NCBI GenBank assembly: GCA_964493015.1 | Contig: CAZBLU010000010.1 | Span: 1-47,247 of the forward strand | Length of the DNA stretch: 47,247 nucleotides | Origin: Caldimicrobium sp964493015 | GTDB lineage: Bacteria > Desulfobacterota > Thermodesulfobacteria > Thermodesulfobacteriales > Thermodesulfobacteriaceae | Direction of reading: 5' to 3' | Shown: one piece after another, positions 7,653 to 16,242 of the stretch | Position numbering within the stretch: position 1 is the first letter of the stretch | Layout of the letters: the number at the start of each line of letters is the position of its first letter | Program-made: the position numbers and the translations under genes | The notes under the pieces: generated by a model | Seen by the model: the letters and a program-made list of their open reading frames with translations, nothing else | Databases searched by the model: none | Told to the model about the DNA's origin: nothing

Positions 7653-8897
7653 TCAGAGACTTCTAAATATTTCTACAGGGTTTAGCCTACTTGCCCTATA
7701 GGCTGGATAAAAACTTGCTGCCAAGGAAAAAAATAGACTCAAAAGGCAACCAATTAGATAGTATAAAGGAGATCTATCAAGGATAAAACCTTTACTCCTT
7801 AATAGCCCTTCAATGTTAAGCTCAAGAGAGGATAAATACTCAAGAATACCATATGCTAAGATAGTGCCTAAAAGGGCACCTAAAATACTGGTTACTAACC
7901 CAGTCATAAGAAAAATTAAAGTTACATCACGAGGAGTATATCCCATAGCCATAAGTATAGCAATCTCCTTTCGTTTTTCCATGACGGTCATCATAATAAT
8001 GTTAAAGATGCCAAAGGCTGAAACCAATACCACGGCAAAGACTATCATGTAGGTGATTATATTTTGGACTTTGAAGATCTTTAGAAAGTTCAGATATGCC
8101 CTTTGCCAAGACTCAACCTCATACTTAATTTCCCTTTGCAATTCCCTTGAAAGGGCTTCTGCCATGTTTACATCTCTTACCTTTATAACCAACACATTGA
8201 CTTCATCAATCCTATCAAGGAGAGATTGAAGTGTCCTTAAAGGTATATATACTCGAGAAGCGTCAATATTAGTGATTCCTGAATTGAAAAAATCCACTAC
8301 CTTCAGAGACTTAACTTCTCCATTAGGCAGAGAGAGGACTACCCTTTTATTTGGCTCAGATATGCCTAAATCCCTGGCCACTATCTTTCCAATTATGATA
8401 TTATCCTTGTTGGCCTCCAGTTGCTTTAAATTTTTATATTCGAGAAAGCGCTCTATGACTGAGGCGTTGACCTCAAGCGAGGGTTCAATCCCTATAAGAG
8501 TCACAGTCTTTTCCTTAGAACCATATTTCAAAACTCCCTTGCTCTCCAAATGAGGAGAAACCCCTAAAATATGTGGATTTTTCTCCAAACTTTTCATGAT
8601 CTCTCTCCAGCCAAGGATCCTGTCCTTCTCTCTTGGCTTATTTCCGTATGCCTTAACAAGGCTCTCTTTATCAATTCTTCTTATTAATCTATCCTCAGCT
8701 ATTTCTTCCTTAGGTTTTATACTTATATGGGCCTCAATATCAATCACCTGTTGAATAAAATATTTTTGAAAACCAAACATAATAGAGCTCATTACCACAA
8801 AGGTAGCCACACTTATGGCCACACCTAAAAGAGAGATAATAGTCTGTTTTTTTCTTTTCTTAAGAAAGGCAAAGGCTATGAAAAAATTGGCACTCAT
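7653..8897 (-). CDS. ABC transporter permease, FtsX/MacB-like
   Basis: An inner membrane protein of 414 aa with the FtsX/LolC layout. One N-terminal membrane helix (about residues 18-42, from ISLLGVAISVATFVVMSSIM) is followed by a large periplasmic domain (about 45-280). Three C-terminal helices come next, near 285-310, 330-355 and 378-400. The segment EIAILMAMGYTPRDV after the second helix is the conserved cytoplasmic coupling motif of this family, and the end (YPAYRASRLNPVEIFRSL) is also characteristic. It overlaps the fusion-protein gene by four bases. The substrate is unknown: a small molecule, peptide or lipoprotein are all possible. Confidence 0.88.
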   Translation of the reverse strand: MSANFFIAFAFLKKRKKQTIISLLGVAISVATFVVMSSIMFGFQKYFIQQVIDIEAHISIKPKEEIAEDRLIRRIDKESLVKAYGNKPREKDRILGWREIMKSLEKNPHILGVSPHLESKGVLKYGSKEKTVTLIGIEPSLEVNASVIERFLEYKNLKQLEANKDNIIIGKIVARDLGISEPNKRVVLSLPNGEVKSLKVVDFFNSGITNIDASRVYIPLRTLQSLLDRIDEVNVLVIKVRDVNMAEALSRELQREIKYEVESWQRAYLNFLKIFKVQNIITYMIVFAVVLVSAFGIFNIIMMTVMEKRKEIAILMAMGYTPRDVTLIFLMTGLVTSILGALLGTILAYGILEYLSSLELNIEGLLRSKGFILDRSPLYYLIGCLLSLFFSLAASFYPAYRASRLNPVEIFRSL

Positions 8898-10006
8898 TCG
8901 TAGACTTTGACTTCTTCTCCCTTTCTTAGACCAGAGAGGACCTCTACAAATTCACCAAAACGCTCTCCTTTCTCTATTTTAACCTTACCTCGCCCCTTAA
9001 CTTCCACAAAATTTTCCTCTCTAAGGGCTTTCAGAGGAATGACTAAACCCCTTTTTTCCTCAAGCAAAATATTGGCCTCTACCGTAGTTTGGGCAGGCAA
9101 AAGGGGAGCTTCTTTGAGTTTTACCTTTACAGGAAAACTTCTTTTGGAACGATCTATTTCCCGAATGATCTGGTAGACCTCACCTTCAAAAAGTCTATCT
9201 GGATAGCTATCAAAGGAAAGAAAGGCCCTCTGTCCTATTTTAACCAGGCCAGCATATTCTTCGTCCACCTCTAATATTACTTCCATTTCTCTGCTACCTA
9301 AACTAAAAAGTTTGTTTTCATTAAGAAAAGAATTCACATAGTCCCCGATTTCTACATATTTTTTTAAGATAAAACCTGATTCTGGGGCCCTAACGATATA
9401 CTTAGATAGCTCAGAGGTTAGAACCCTTCTTTGCTCTTGCAAAACCTTTTTTTCAGTTTGTAAAGCCTTCAAAGTATCCTCATACTGATTTTTGAGTTTT
9501 TCATAGGTCTCCTTAGCAGTCTCATAGCTTTTTTGAGCATTTTCTAAATCTTCCTTAGATATCAGGCCCTCTTTAAACAAATCAACCCTTCTTTTCCATT
9601 TTTTTTCTTCATTTAGATAATTGGTTTTAGCAATTTCTATATCTCTCCTCAAACTCTGAAGATAGTCAGAATTTGGATGTAGACGGGCTTCAACCAAGGC
9701 AAGTTTTCTGTCAATCTCTGCAAGCTGTGCAGGGACACCTCTTGGCTCAATCTCCGCAAGAATGGCCCCCTTTTTAACCTCATCCCCTTCCTTGACATAG
9801 ATATTACGAATATATCCCGAGACCTCTGCTTTGATAAGGACATAGTGTATAGGTTTGGTATAACCAGAGGCATATATCACTTTCTTCAAAGGCCTTTCCT
9901 CCACTTTGAAATAAGTAGTTTTAGCTGAAAAGAATGGACGAGCGATCAGGAATAAGAAAAGGCTTAGGCTTATAATTATTAAAACTAACTTTATAGATCT
10001 TTTCAT
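8894..10006 (-). CDS. Membrane fusion protein, HlyD/MacA family
   Basis: A periplasmic adaptor of 370 aa anchored by an N-terminal hydrophobic helix (residues 7-23). A lipoyl/biotinyl-like half domain follows (VSGYIRNIYVKEGDEVKKG, about 67-85). Next comes a long alpha-helical hairpin coiled coil (about 90-205, Lys/Glu rich), the second lipoyl half (APESGFILKKYVEIGDYV) and beta-barrel domains. This is the MacA/HlyD order. It heads the operon with the FtsX-type permease and ATPase. No outer-membrane TolC-like gene is present in the window. No clear Shine-Dalgarno precedes the ATG, although a promoter lies about 50 bases upstream. Confidence 0.88.
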   Translation of the reverse strand: MKRSIKLVLIIISLSLFLFLIARPFFSAKTTYFKVEERPLKKVIYASGYTKPIHYVLIKAEVSGYIRNIYVKEGDEVKKGAILAEIEPRGVPAQLAEIDRKLALVEARLHPNSDYLQSLRRDIEIAKTNYLNEEKKWKRRVDLFKEGLISKEDLENAQKSYETAKETYEKLKNQYEDTLKALQTEKKVLQEQRRVLTSELSKYIVRAPESGFILKKYVEIGDYVNSFLNENKLFSLGSREMEVILEVDEEYAGLVKIGQRAFLSFDSYPDRLFEGEVYQIIREIDRSKRSFPVKVKLKEAPLLPAQTTVEANILLEEKRGLVIPLKALREENFVEVKGRGKVKIEKGERFGEFVEVLSGLRKGEEVKVYE

Positions 10007-10057
10007 GAGGCTTAAGTATATAATCTCTCTGCAAAAACTTCAATAACCTTTCATGCT

Positions 10058-10086
10058 ATTATATATATTTTAACTGATAGGGTAAA
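10058..10086 (-). promoter_or_regulatory. Candidate promoter of the ABC exporter-lon operon
   Basis: On the minus strand a consensus -10 box TATAAT (10063-10058) stands 17 bases from TTTACC (10086-10081), which matches four of six -35 positions. The predicted start is near 10051, leaving a leader of about 45 bases before the fusion-protein ATG at 10006. Confidence 0.5.
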
Positions 10087-10120
10087 AAGTATTGCCCAAA
10101 TATAAGGGTTAGTGGATTAA

Positions 10121-10146
10121 GCTGGCAGGATATAACCCCTGCCAGC
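10121..10146. repeat. Perfect inverted repeat, possible old terminator
   Basis: Nine-base arms (GCTGGCAGG at 10121-10129, CCTGCCAGC at 10138-10146) flank an eight-base loop. It lies just past the stop of the peroxiredoxin pseudogene on the minus strand and upstream of the fusion-protein promoter. No T-run follows on either strand, so it may be a relict terminator of the pseudogene or a protein-binding site. Confidence 0.45.
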
Positions 10147-10193
10147 CCAATCATCTCTTTAGCCTTGAGAGGCCCAGAACTGATAGACTCTGC

Positions 10194-10538
10194 TTACACG
10201 CTCCTTAGAAGGTTTCGGAGAGGTTCTCCAGGCCGCCAGTTAGCTGAACATGCCTCTTTAACCCCTGATAAAGATACCTATTGTGGAGCCTTAAGTGCCC
10301 TCACTAATTCAATCTAAGTTCCTACCAATTTTACCGCCCAGATCTGATACCATGGGATAGGGATCTTGTTGGGACATACAAAGGTAAAATCAGTAGGGTA
10401 AAACATGAGCATTATCCATTTGCCAGCACAATCAAAAAGTTTTAGTGGCCCCATCTCACCACCAGGGAAATGAGCCTGAGCTTCAAAATCAGGAGCTTTG
10501 ACATCAGGTCTGATACATATACTCCCAAAGAGAGGAAT
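10194..10538 (-). pseudogene. Decayed 2-Cys peroxiredoxin (AhpC/Prx) gene with large internal deletion
   Basis: Reading the minus strand from 10538 gives one frame of 115 codons. It begins IPLFGSICIRPDVKAPDFEA, continues GKWIMLMFYPTDFTFVCP, reaches a TAG at 10316-10314, continues IELVRALKAPQ, meets a second TAG, and ends CSANWRPGEPLRNLLRSV then TAA. These are the N-terminus, the peroxidatic Cys motif (PTDFTFVC) and the C-terminal resolving-Cys region (usually CPANWRPG) of a 2-Cys peroxiredoxin. About 100 residues between them are missing. The first codon is ATT, not ATG. Two in-frame stops, the lost start and the lost middle make it non-functional. It fills most of the 600-base gap 10007-10606, and its 5' end abuts the corA promoter. 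Family identity is clear by motif; the ancestral gene was probably about 210-220 codons. Confidence 0.85.
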
Positions 10539-10551
10539 AAAAAAATTTATA

Positions 10552-10580
10552 TTGACAGAGGCAAAAAAAGAAGTTTAATA
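10552..10580 (+). promoter_or_regulatory. Sigma-70-type promoter of corA
   Basis: TTGACA (10552-10557) and TTAATA (10575-10580) are separated by 17 bases. The predicted start is near 10587, and AAAGGA about ten bases before the corA ATG serves as ribosome binding site. Confidence 0.7.
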
Positions 10581-10606
10581 GAGAAAACTCTAAAGGAACA
10601 GGTTTT

Positions 10607-11563
10607 ATGATTAGGATCTTTCGCTCGGAAAAGGGCTTACTTGTCCCTACTGATGAGATCAAGACACACACCTGGATTTGTCTTACTAATCCTACTGAGT
10701 TAGAGTTAAACTATATTGAAACCAGATTAAAAATTTTTCCTGAATTCTTAAGATATCCTTTAGATGAAGAAGAAAGACCTCGCCTTGAAAAGGAAGAACA
10801 ACAGGTCCTGATGATTATAAGAATTCCAAGCCCTGCTGGAGCTGGTCTCTTTGTGAGATATGAAACCATTCCTATCGGCATTATTATCACCGAAGAAAAT
10901 ATCCTAACCGTCTCTCTTATTGATCATCCCATCTTTGAAGACTTTATCAGTTATGCCAATAAAAGTAAAATTTTTGACCTAAAAAAGCCTGTAACCTTTC
11001 TTCTAAGTTTCTTTTACAGGGCTACCTCACTTTATATAAGATTTCTCAGACAGATTGACAAAGCCATTGAGGAATATGAAGAACTAATCTTTAAAGCCCT
11101 TACTAATGAAGAGTTTTTACGCATGCTTAGCTTAGAAAAGACCCTCACTTACTTTAACACCTCTCTACAGGGTAACGATGTAGTTCTCACTAAACTTCAA
11201 AGCGGAAGATATTTAAGACTAACTGAAGAGGAAATGGAGCTCTTAGAAGATGTGCAAATTGAAAATAAACAAGCTATAGAAATGACTAAGGTATTTACCA
11301 GCATCTTGGCTAACACCATGGATGCCTATGCCTCAATAATTAACAACAATGTGAATGTAATCATGAAATTTTTAGCTGCCATGGCTATACTAATAGCTAT
11401 TCCAAATATTGTTTACAGTATGTATGGCATGAATATCCCTCTACCCCTTCAAGAACTTGAGCCACTAAAAGGCACTCCTCATGCCTTTTATATAATCAAC
11501 CTGGTAATTTTTATTATCTGTCTACTTATCTTTTTCTTTTTTAGAAAAAAACGATACTTATGA
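10607..11563 (+). CDS. corA: Magnesium/cobalt transporter CorA family protein
   Basis: An inner membrane divalent cation channel that forms a pentamer. The large cytoplasmic N-terminal domain (about residues 1-245) ends in long helices. Two C-terminal membrane helices follow, near 250-275 and 290-310. The selectivity motif is intact as YGMNIP at the end of the first helix, and the basic tail RKKRY fits the family. Length (318 aa) is standard. It has its own promoter and starts a plus-strand run with uppP 21 bases downstream. Mg2+, Co2+ or Ni2+ transport cannot be told apart by sequence. Confidence 0.92.
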   Translation: MIRIFRSEKGLLVPTDEIKTHTWICLTNPTELELNYIETRLKIFPEFLRYPLDEEERPRLEKEEQQVLMIIRIPSPAGAGLFVRYETIPIGIIITEENILTVSLIDHPIFEDFISYANKSKIFDLKKPVTFLLSFFYRATSLYIRFLRQIDKAIEEYEELIFKALTNEEFLRMLSLEKTLTYFNTSLQGNDVVLTKLQSGRYLRLTEEEMELLEDVQIENKQAIEMTKVFTSILANTMDAYASIINNNVNVIMKFLAAMAILIAIPNIVYSMYGMNIPLPLQELEPLKGTPHAFYIINLVIFIICLLIFFFFRKKRYL

Positions 11564-11584
11564 GATAAAGCTTATAAGGTAAAG

Positions 11585-12331
11585 ATGGATTATCTTTATC
11601 CCCTTATCCTCGGCCTTGTGCAAGGGATTACTGAGTTTTTGCCTGTGTCCAGCACAGGACATCTTATCCTTTTATCTAATTTTTTTCAATTTCCCAGTCA
11701 TCTTTCTTTTGATGCCTTCATCCATCTTGGATCCTTTTTGGCTATACCTCTTTATTTTCGCAAAGAAATTAAGGAAATCTGGTCTTATAAAGGTCTGATC
11801 TTAGTTTCTATCTTTCCTGGAGCGTTGGCTGGGTTAACCCTTGAGCACCTTATTGAAAATTATTTTCGGACGCCTCAAATGGTAACCCTATTTTTGATCC
11901 TTATGAGTCTTCCTATGTTCGTTGGAGAAAGATGGGGAAGAAAAAATAGAGAAATAAAAGATCTCTCCTTAGGCAAGGCCTTAGTTATTGGGCTTTTTCA
12001 GGCCTTAGCTTTATTACCTGGCACTTCAAGAAGCGGTATAACCATTTCTGCAGGGCTAATCCTTGGCTTAAAGAGAGAGGAAGCAGCTAAATACTCCTTT
12101 TTGGCAGGTGCTCCCCTGATTTTGGGAGCAGGTCTTTATGAGGGACTAAAACTCCTGAAAACAAATACCATAACCTTAGAAATAGCCTTAACAGGATTTA
12201 TAGCCTCAGCCATTTCAAGTTTTTTGGCTATAGCCTTCTTGCTTTCCTTTTTAAAAAGACACACTCTCTATCTCTTTATCCTCTATCGCCTTATCTTGGC
12301 TTTGCTTATTCTTGGTGTATACTTTGTTTAA
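11585..12331 (+). CDS. uppP: Undecaprenyl-diphosphatase
   Basis: UppP (BacA) removes one phosphate from undecaprenyl diphosphate on the outer face of the inner membrane, recycling the lipid carrier for peptidoglycan and other glycans. Both catalytic signatures are present: GITEFLPVSSTGHL at residues 14-27 and LPGTSRSGITISAG near 145-158, which carries the catalytic Arg/Ser. About seven to eight hydrophobic helices are visible. Length (248 aa) is slightly short of the usual 265-275. It shares a transcription unit with corA and with the methyltransferase genes downstream, and murA four genes on is also a wall gene. Confidence 0.95.
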   Translation: MDYLYPLILGLVQGITEFLPVSSTGHLILLSNFFQFPSHLSFDAFIHLGSFLAIPLYFRKEIKEIWSYKGLILVSIFPGALAGLTLEHLIENYFRTPQMVTLFLILMSLPMFVGERWGRKNREIKDLSLGKALVIGLFQALALLPGTSRSGITISAGLILGLKREEAAKYSFLAGAPLILGAGLYEGLKLLKTNTITLEIALTGFIASAISSFLAIAFLLSFLKRHTLYLFILYRLILALLILGVYFV

Positions 12332-12358
12332 GCTATAATATTTTCCTGAGGTTGAATC

Positions 12359-12991
12359 TTGTCTAAACTTATTTTAGAGGAAGAAAAAATCACTATTCGT
12401 GGCCAAACTTTAATTGTCTATCGTCCTGCCAGATTAGAAGATATCTTTCAAGGCGATCCCTTTTTAGAGGTGGAAAAGTTTCCCTTCTGGTTCAAAATCT
12501 GGGAATCAAGCCTCATATTAGCAGACTACATAGCTACCTTAGAGCCTCCCTTAGAGATTCTTGAGCTTGGGGCAGGACTCGGAGTAGCCAGTCTCTTTGC
12601 CAGTTACTTTGGTCATAAAGTCCTGGCTACCGATTATGAGGAACTTCCTCTTGAGCTAATTAAAAAATCTGCTCAAAAAAATGGCCTCCTTTTAGAGGTC
12701 AGAAAATTGGATTGGAGAAAATCAGATCTTTCACTAAAATTTGACATCATTATGGGAGCTGAGATAGTCTTCAAAAAGAGTCTATATGATCCCTTACTTA
12801 ATATTTTTAAGGAGAATCTTAAAGAATCAGGCCAGATCCTCCTTGCTCATTCTATGGAGAGGAAGCGAATCCTTGTTCCCTTTCTTTATAAGGCAGAACC
12901 CTATTTTGAGATTCAAACAAGCCTTAGAAGATTAAAAGGGACTGATGAGGTAGCTGAGATTATTTTAAATAGGCTCTTACCCAAGAAGTGA
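12359..12991 (+). CDS. Class I SAM-dependent methyltransferase, probable protein-lysine methyltransferase type
   Basis: A 210-residue Rossmann-fold methyltransferase. Motif I is LELGAGLGVASLFAS near residues 76-90 and the acidic end of the second strand is ATDYEELP. The segment FDIIMGAEIVFKKSLYDPLL resembles motif IV of the METTL/ETFB-lysine (Methyltransf_16) group, where substrates are proteins. The start is TTG at 12359 with GAGG upstream. It overlaps prmC by four bases (GTGA), so translation is probably coupled. A role with PrmC in modifying translation factors is attractive but is inference only. Substrate unknown. Confidence 0.7.
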   Translation: MSKLILEEEKITIRGQTLIVYRPARLEDIFQGDPFLEVEKFPFWFKIWESSLILADYIATLEPPLEILELGAGLGVASLFASYFGHKVLATDYEELPLELIKKSAQKNGLLLEVRKLDWRKSDLSLKFDIIMGAEIVFKKSLYDPLLNIFKENLKESGQILLAHSMERKRILVPFLYKAEPYFEIQTSLRRLKGTDEVAEIILNRLLPKK

Positions 12992-13827
12992 AGGTAAAGG
13001 AGGCCCTCCCTTATCTCATAGAAACGCTCTCTCAGATTGAAGATGAAAGAGAGGCCCGTAGAGAGGCCTTAGAAATTCTTGCTCATTTGCTTGAAGTCCC
13101 GCCCCTAAATGTCTATCTTCACTTGGAAAGAGAGGTTTTAAAAGAATCCCTTGAAGATATCCTGAGAGAACGCCTCAAATTAAAACCTCTGCCCTACATC
13201 TTAAAGAGGGCCTATTTTTTTAAACGTACCTTTTATATTGAAGAGGGAGTGCTTATTCCCAGGCCTGAAACAGAGTTGCTCATAGAGGTCTTCTTAGACC
13301 TCAATATCAGTGAAGGTTTTGTATTAGAGCTTGGCTGTGGTTCTGGAATTATATCTATCACTCTTCTATTGGAAAGGCAAGGGCTTAAAGCCTTTGCTTT
13401 AGATATATCAGAAAAGGCTTTAAAGGTAACTTCCTATAATGCAAAGCTTCATGGAGTATCAGAGAGGCTCTACTTAGTTAGAGGTGACTGGTTTTCACCT
13501 TTAAAGGAAAAGGGCTTCTTCAAGGCTATAGTCTCTAATCCTCCCTATATCTCCTTAAAGGAGTGGAAAGACCTCTCTCCAGAGGTAAGAGAATTTGAAC
13601 CCATAGAGGCACTACTTGCTGGGGCAAGAGGCACAGAATTTCAAGAGGCCCTTATAAGCTACAGTAGGAAATATCTTTGCCCAGAGGGTTTTCTAATCTT
13701 TGAAATGGGATATAATCAGGCTTCAAAAATAAAGAGATTAGCCCAAGGGTGGGAGATTAAATTTTTTAAGGATTTACAAAACTTTGATAGGGTTGCTCTA
13801 TTATGGAAGAAAAGAGGCGCTATATAA
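12988..13827 (+). CDS. prmC: Peptide chain release factor N5-glutamine methyltransferase
   Basis: PrmC (HemK) methylates the GGQ glutamine of release factors RF1 and RF2, which raises termination efficiency. The helical N-terminal domain (about residues 1-75) has the usual PLPYILKRAYFFKRTFYIEEGVLIPRPET linker in shortened outline (PYIL, then IPRPET). Motif I is LELGCGSGIISI and the catalytic NPPY motif appears as SNPPYIS. Length (279 aa) is typical. It starts at GTG 12988 and its end overlaps murA by 25 bases. Confidence 0.95.
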   Translation: MKVKEALPYLIETLSQIEDEREARREALEILAHLLEVPPLNVYLHLEREVLKESLEDILRERLKLKPLPYILKRAYFFKRTFYIEEGVLIPRPETELLIEVFLDLNISEGFVLELGCGSGIISITLLLERQGLKAFALDISEKALKVTSYNAKLHGVSERLYLVRGDWFSPLKEKGFFKAIVSNPPYISLKEWKDLSPEVREFEPIEALLAGARGTEFQEALISYSRKYLCPEGFLIFEMGYNQASKIKRLAQGWEIKFFKDLQNFDRVALLWKKRGAI

Positions 13828-15077
13828 TTAGGGGAGGACAGGTCCTAAAGGGAGAAATTACCGTTAAAGGAGCAAAGAATGCCGTTTTACCAGCCTTAGC
13901 TTGCACCCTTCTCTCACGAGGAGAGTATTGCCTAAAGAATGTCCCCAAGGTAAGAGATGTCTTTTGCATGCTGAAAATTTTAGAATATTTAGGAGGCAAA
14001 ACAAGGTTTGAGGGGGAGACACTTTTTGTAGATACAACTAAGGTCAACAGGGTAGATATTCCCTATGAGCTTGCCTCACAGATTAGGGCTTCCATTCTCT
14101 TTTTAGGGGCCCTTACTGCCTCCTTTGGAGAAGCTATTGTGCCTTTACCAGGAGGCTGTGCTATAGGAAAGAGGCCTGTCAACTTTCATGAGAGGGGACT
14201 ACGGCAACTTTCAGCTGAGATTGTCCTTGATCATGGGAACCTCAAGGCTAAGGCCAAAAAACTTAAGGGAGCAGAAATCGTCCTCGATTTTCCCTCTGTT
14301 ACTGCTACAGAAAATCTTCTCATGGCTGCAAGCCTTGCCGAAGGGGAAACCATTATCAAAAATGCGGCTAAAGAACCTGAAGTGATCTTCTTAGCAGAGA
14401 TGCTTTCCCACATGGGAGCTGACATTAAAGGAGCAGGTGAAGATACCATTCGTATTAGGGGCAAGAAAAAACTAAAACCAGTCAAGATGGAAATAATTCC
14501 AGACAGAATTGAAGCTGGAACCTTTCTCATCCTTGCAGCTCTCCAGCCTGAAAACGAAATTATTATTCATAACTTTCCTGAGGAGTTTTTGAAATATCCT
14601 CTTTTAAAATTTCAGGAGATGGGTGGTAAAATAGAAAAGGTAGGCAAGGCCTCTGTGCGAGTTAAAAGGCCTAAAGAGCTAAATTCTATAGAGATCCATA
14701 CGGCCCCTTATCCTGGATTTCCTACAGACCTTCAACCTATATACGCAGTCTTACTTACCCAAGCTAATGGTATCTCTTTTATTCGAGAAAATCTCTTTGA
14801 AAATCGCTTTCTTTATGCCATGGAATTAAATCGTTTAGGCGCTCAAATAACTGTAGAGGATAGAGTAGCAGTTATTAAAGGACCTACCCCACTTTCAGGC
14901 TCCCCTGTGAGAGCAACAGATCTGAGGGCGGGAGCAGCCTTAGTGCTTGCTGGCCTCCTGGCAGAAAACACCACCACCCTCTACGAGGCAGAGCTTGTGG
15001 AAAGAGGATATGAAGACCTCCCAGGAAGAATTAGGGCCTTAGGAGGCCATATAGAGGTAATGGAAGAAGACCTTTAA
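13803..15077 (+). CDS. murA: UDP-N-acetylglucosamine 1-carboxyvinyltransferase
   Basis: MurA transfers enolpyruvate from PEP to UDP-GlcNAc, the first committed step of peptidoglycan synthesis in the cytosol. The N-terminal GAKNAVLPALA gives the conserved Lys25-Asn26 pair. The loop LPGGCAIGKRPVNFH carries the catalytic cysteine (Cys115 in E. coli), so the enzyme should be of the fosfomycin-sensitive Cys form. The C-terminal ATDLRAGAALVLAGL is also a signature. Length (424 aa) is standard. Its ATG lies 25 bases inside the end of prmC, and holB follows two bases after its stop. Confidence 0.97.
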   Translation: MEEKRRYIIRGGQVLKGEITVKGAKNAVLPALACTLLSRGEYCLKNVPKVRDVFCMLKILEYLGGKTRFEGETLFVDTTKVNRVDIPYELASQIRASILFLGALTASFGEAIVPLPGGCAIGKRPVNFHERGLRQLSAEIVLDHGNLKAKAKKLKGAEIVLDFPSVTATENLLMAASLAEGETIIKNAAKEPEVIFLAEMLSHMGADIKGAGEDTIRIRGKKKLKPVKMEIIPDRIEAGTFLILAALQPENEIIIHNFPEEFLKYPLLKFQEMGGKIEKVGKASVRVKRPKELNSIEIHTAPYPGFPTDLQPIYAVLLTQANGISFIRENLFENRFLYAMELNRLGAQITVEDRVAVIKGPTPLSGSPVRATDLRAGAALVLAGLLAENTTTLYEAELVERGYEDLPGRIRALGGHIEVMEEDL

Positions 15078-15079
15078 GC

Positions 15080-16042
15080 ATGAGAATCATAAGAAATCTC
15101 TCTGAAATTTTGGGACAGAAACAGGCCATCAACCTCTTGCAAGGTGCTCTAAAAAGGGGGTGCCTTGCCCATAGCTATCTATTTACTGGCCCTAAGGGAG
15201 TAGGAAAAGAAACTACCGCTAAGGCCTTGCTTTATCATCTTTTTTGTCATCTTAGTAAAGAGAGTCCCTGTGGGGGATGTCTTGCCTGTAAAAAACTTGA
15301 TAGAGGAATTCATCCTGATCTTATGGTTATCTATCCAGAAAAAAGGGATATTCGTATAGACTCTATCAGAGAAATTGAACGCTTTCTTCGTTATCGCCCT
15401 TTAGAAGCGCCCTATAGGGTTGTCCTAATATTAGAGGCTGATAAACTTAATCTTGAAGCAGGGAATGCCCTGTTAAAATCTTTAGAGGAACCACCTCTTT
15501 ATGCCCTCTTTCTTCTACTTACTGAGAGGGTAAGCCAGATATTACCCACCATTCTCTCTCGGACTCAAATAGTGAGATTCATCCCTCTACCTCGGGAAAT
15601 CATAAAGAACTATTTAATGGTTTGGCGAGGCTTTGAAGAAGCGGTGGCAGAAACCTTAGCAGAATTATCCCTTGGAAGCCTGGGTAGAGCTTTAGAAATT
15701 GCAGATAGTGGTTTACTGGAAGAACTAAATAGCTTTATTAAGGCTGCAACAAACCCCAAGGAAGAGGTTAAATTTAAGGTGGCAGAAAAGTTAGCCCGCT
15801 TGAACAAGGAATCTTTAGACCTCTTTCTATTCCTCTTAACCCTCTGGATCTGGAAATCTTATCTAAAAGAGCGGATCAATTTTCCCTTTCCCAAGGCCTT
15901 ACCAGAGGAATCCCTTAAGGGGAATCCCCATTTCCTCATAAGAGAAGTGGCCCAAGCTAAAAAGGCTTTAGAGTATTACCTTAATCCTGAATTAACTCTC
16001 TATGTCCTCATGAAAAAAATAGAAAGTGCTTCTAAATCTTAA
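15080..16042 (+). CDS. holB: DNA polymerase III subunit delta' (clamp loader)
   Basis: An AAA+ clamp-loader protein of 320 aa. The Walker A-like GPKGVGKETTAKALL is near residues 37-51. A four-cysteine zinc module follows (C, then CGGCLACKKL). The segment HPDLMVIYPE and sensor-like LLKSLEEPP are typical of DnaX/HolB proteins. The P-loop is intact, unlike E. coli delta', as is common outside gammaproteobacteria. The missing long tau-type C-terminus separates it from DnaX. It is the last gene of the run beginning at corA. The 200 bases after it hold no clear gene before the HU promoter. Confidence 0.88.
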   Translation: MRIIRNLSEILGQKQAINLLQGALKRGCLAHSYLFTGPKGVGKETTAKALLYHLFCHLSKESPCGGCLACKKLDRGIHPDLMVIYPEKRDIRIDSIREIERFLRYRPLEAPYRVVLILEADKLNLEAGNALLKSLEEPPLYALFLLLTERVSQILPTILSRTQIVRFIPLPREIIKNYLMVWRGFEEAVAETLAELSLGSLGRALEIADSGLLEELNSFIKAATNPKEEVKFKVAEKLARLNKESLDLFLFLLTLWIWKSYLKERINFPFPKALPEESLKGNPHFLIREVAQAKKALEYYLNPELTLYVLMKKIESASKS

Positions 16043-16175
16043 AATTGATAGTTTGCACATTTTAGATGTGTCAGTTTTACCATATTTCGCAGGAGATTTA
16101 GAATTGACTTTTAAGAATATCTTCTCAAAGAGTGTTTTGCCTGCCTTAGAGGCTCTGCTTTTTTTAAATTGGGTC

Positions 16176-16204
16176 TTGACAAATCTTTAAATCACCTATA
16201 TATA
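16176..16204 (+). promoter_or_regulatory. Sigma-70-type promoter of the HU gene
   Basis: TTGACA (16176-16181) is followed after 17 bases by TATATA (16199-16204). The leader is about 30 bases, and AAAGGAGGGG (16230-16239) gives a very strong ribosome binding site. This fits an abundant DNA-binding protein. Confidence 0.75.
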
Positions 16205-16242
16205 AATCCAATAAAAAAAATTTCTGATTAAAGGAGGGGACG

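Noticed and set aside
10194..10538. The two in-frame TAG codons read as pyrrolysine or readthrough sites in a live peroxiredoxin
   Set aside because: The frame lacks about 100 central residues and an ATG/GTG/TTG start, which points to decay. No pyl gene is visible.
16104..16190. A 28-codon open frame (TTG start) with AGGAG eight bases upstream, between holB and the HU gene
   Set aside because: It has no recognisable family, runs through the HU -35 box, and one such frame is expected by chance in AT-rich DNA.
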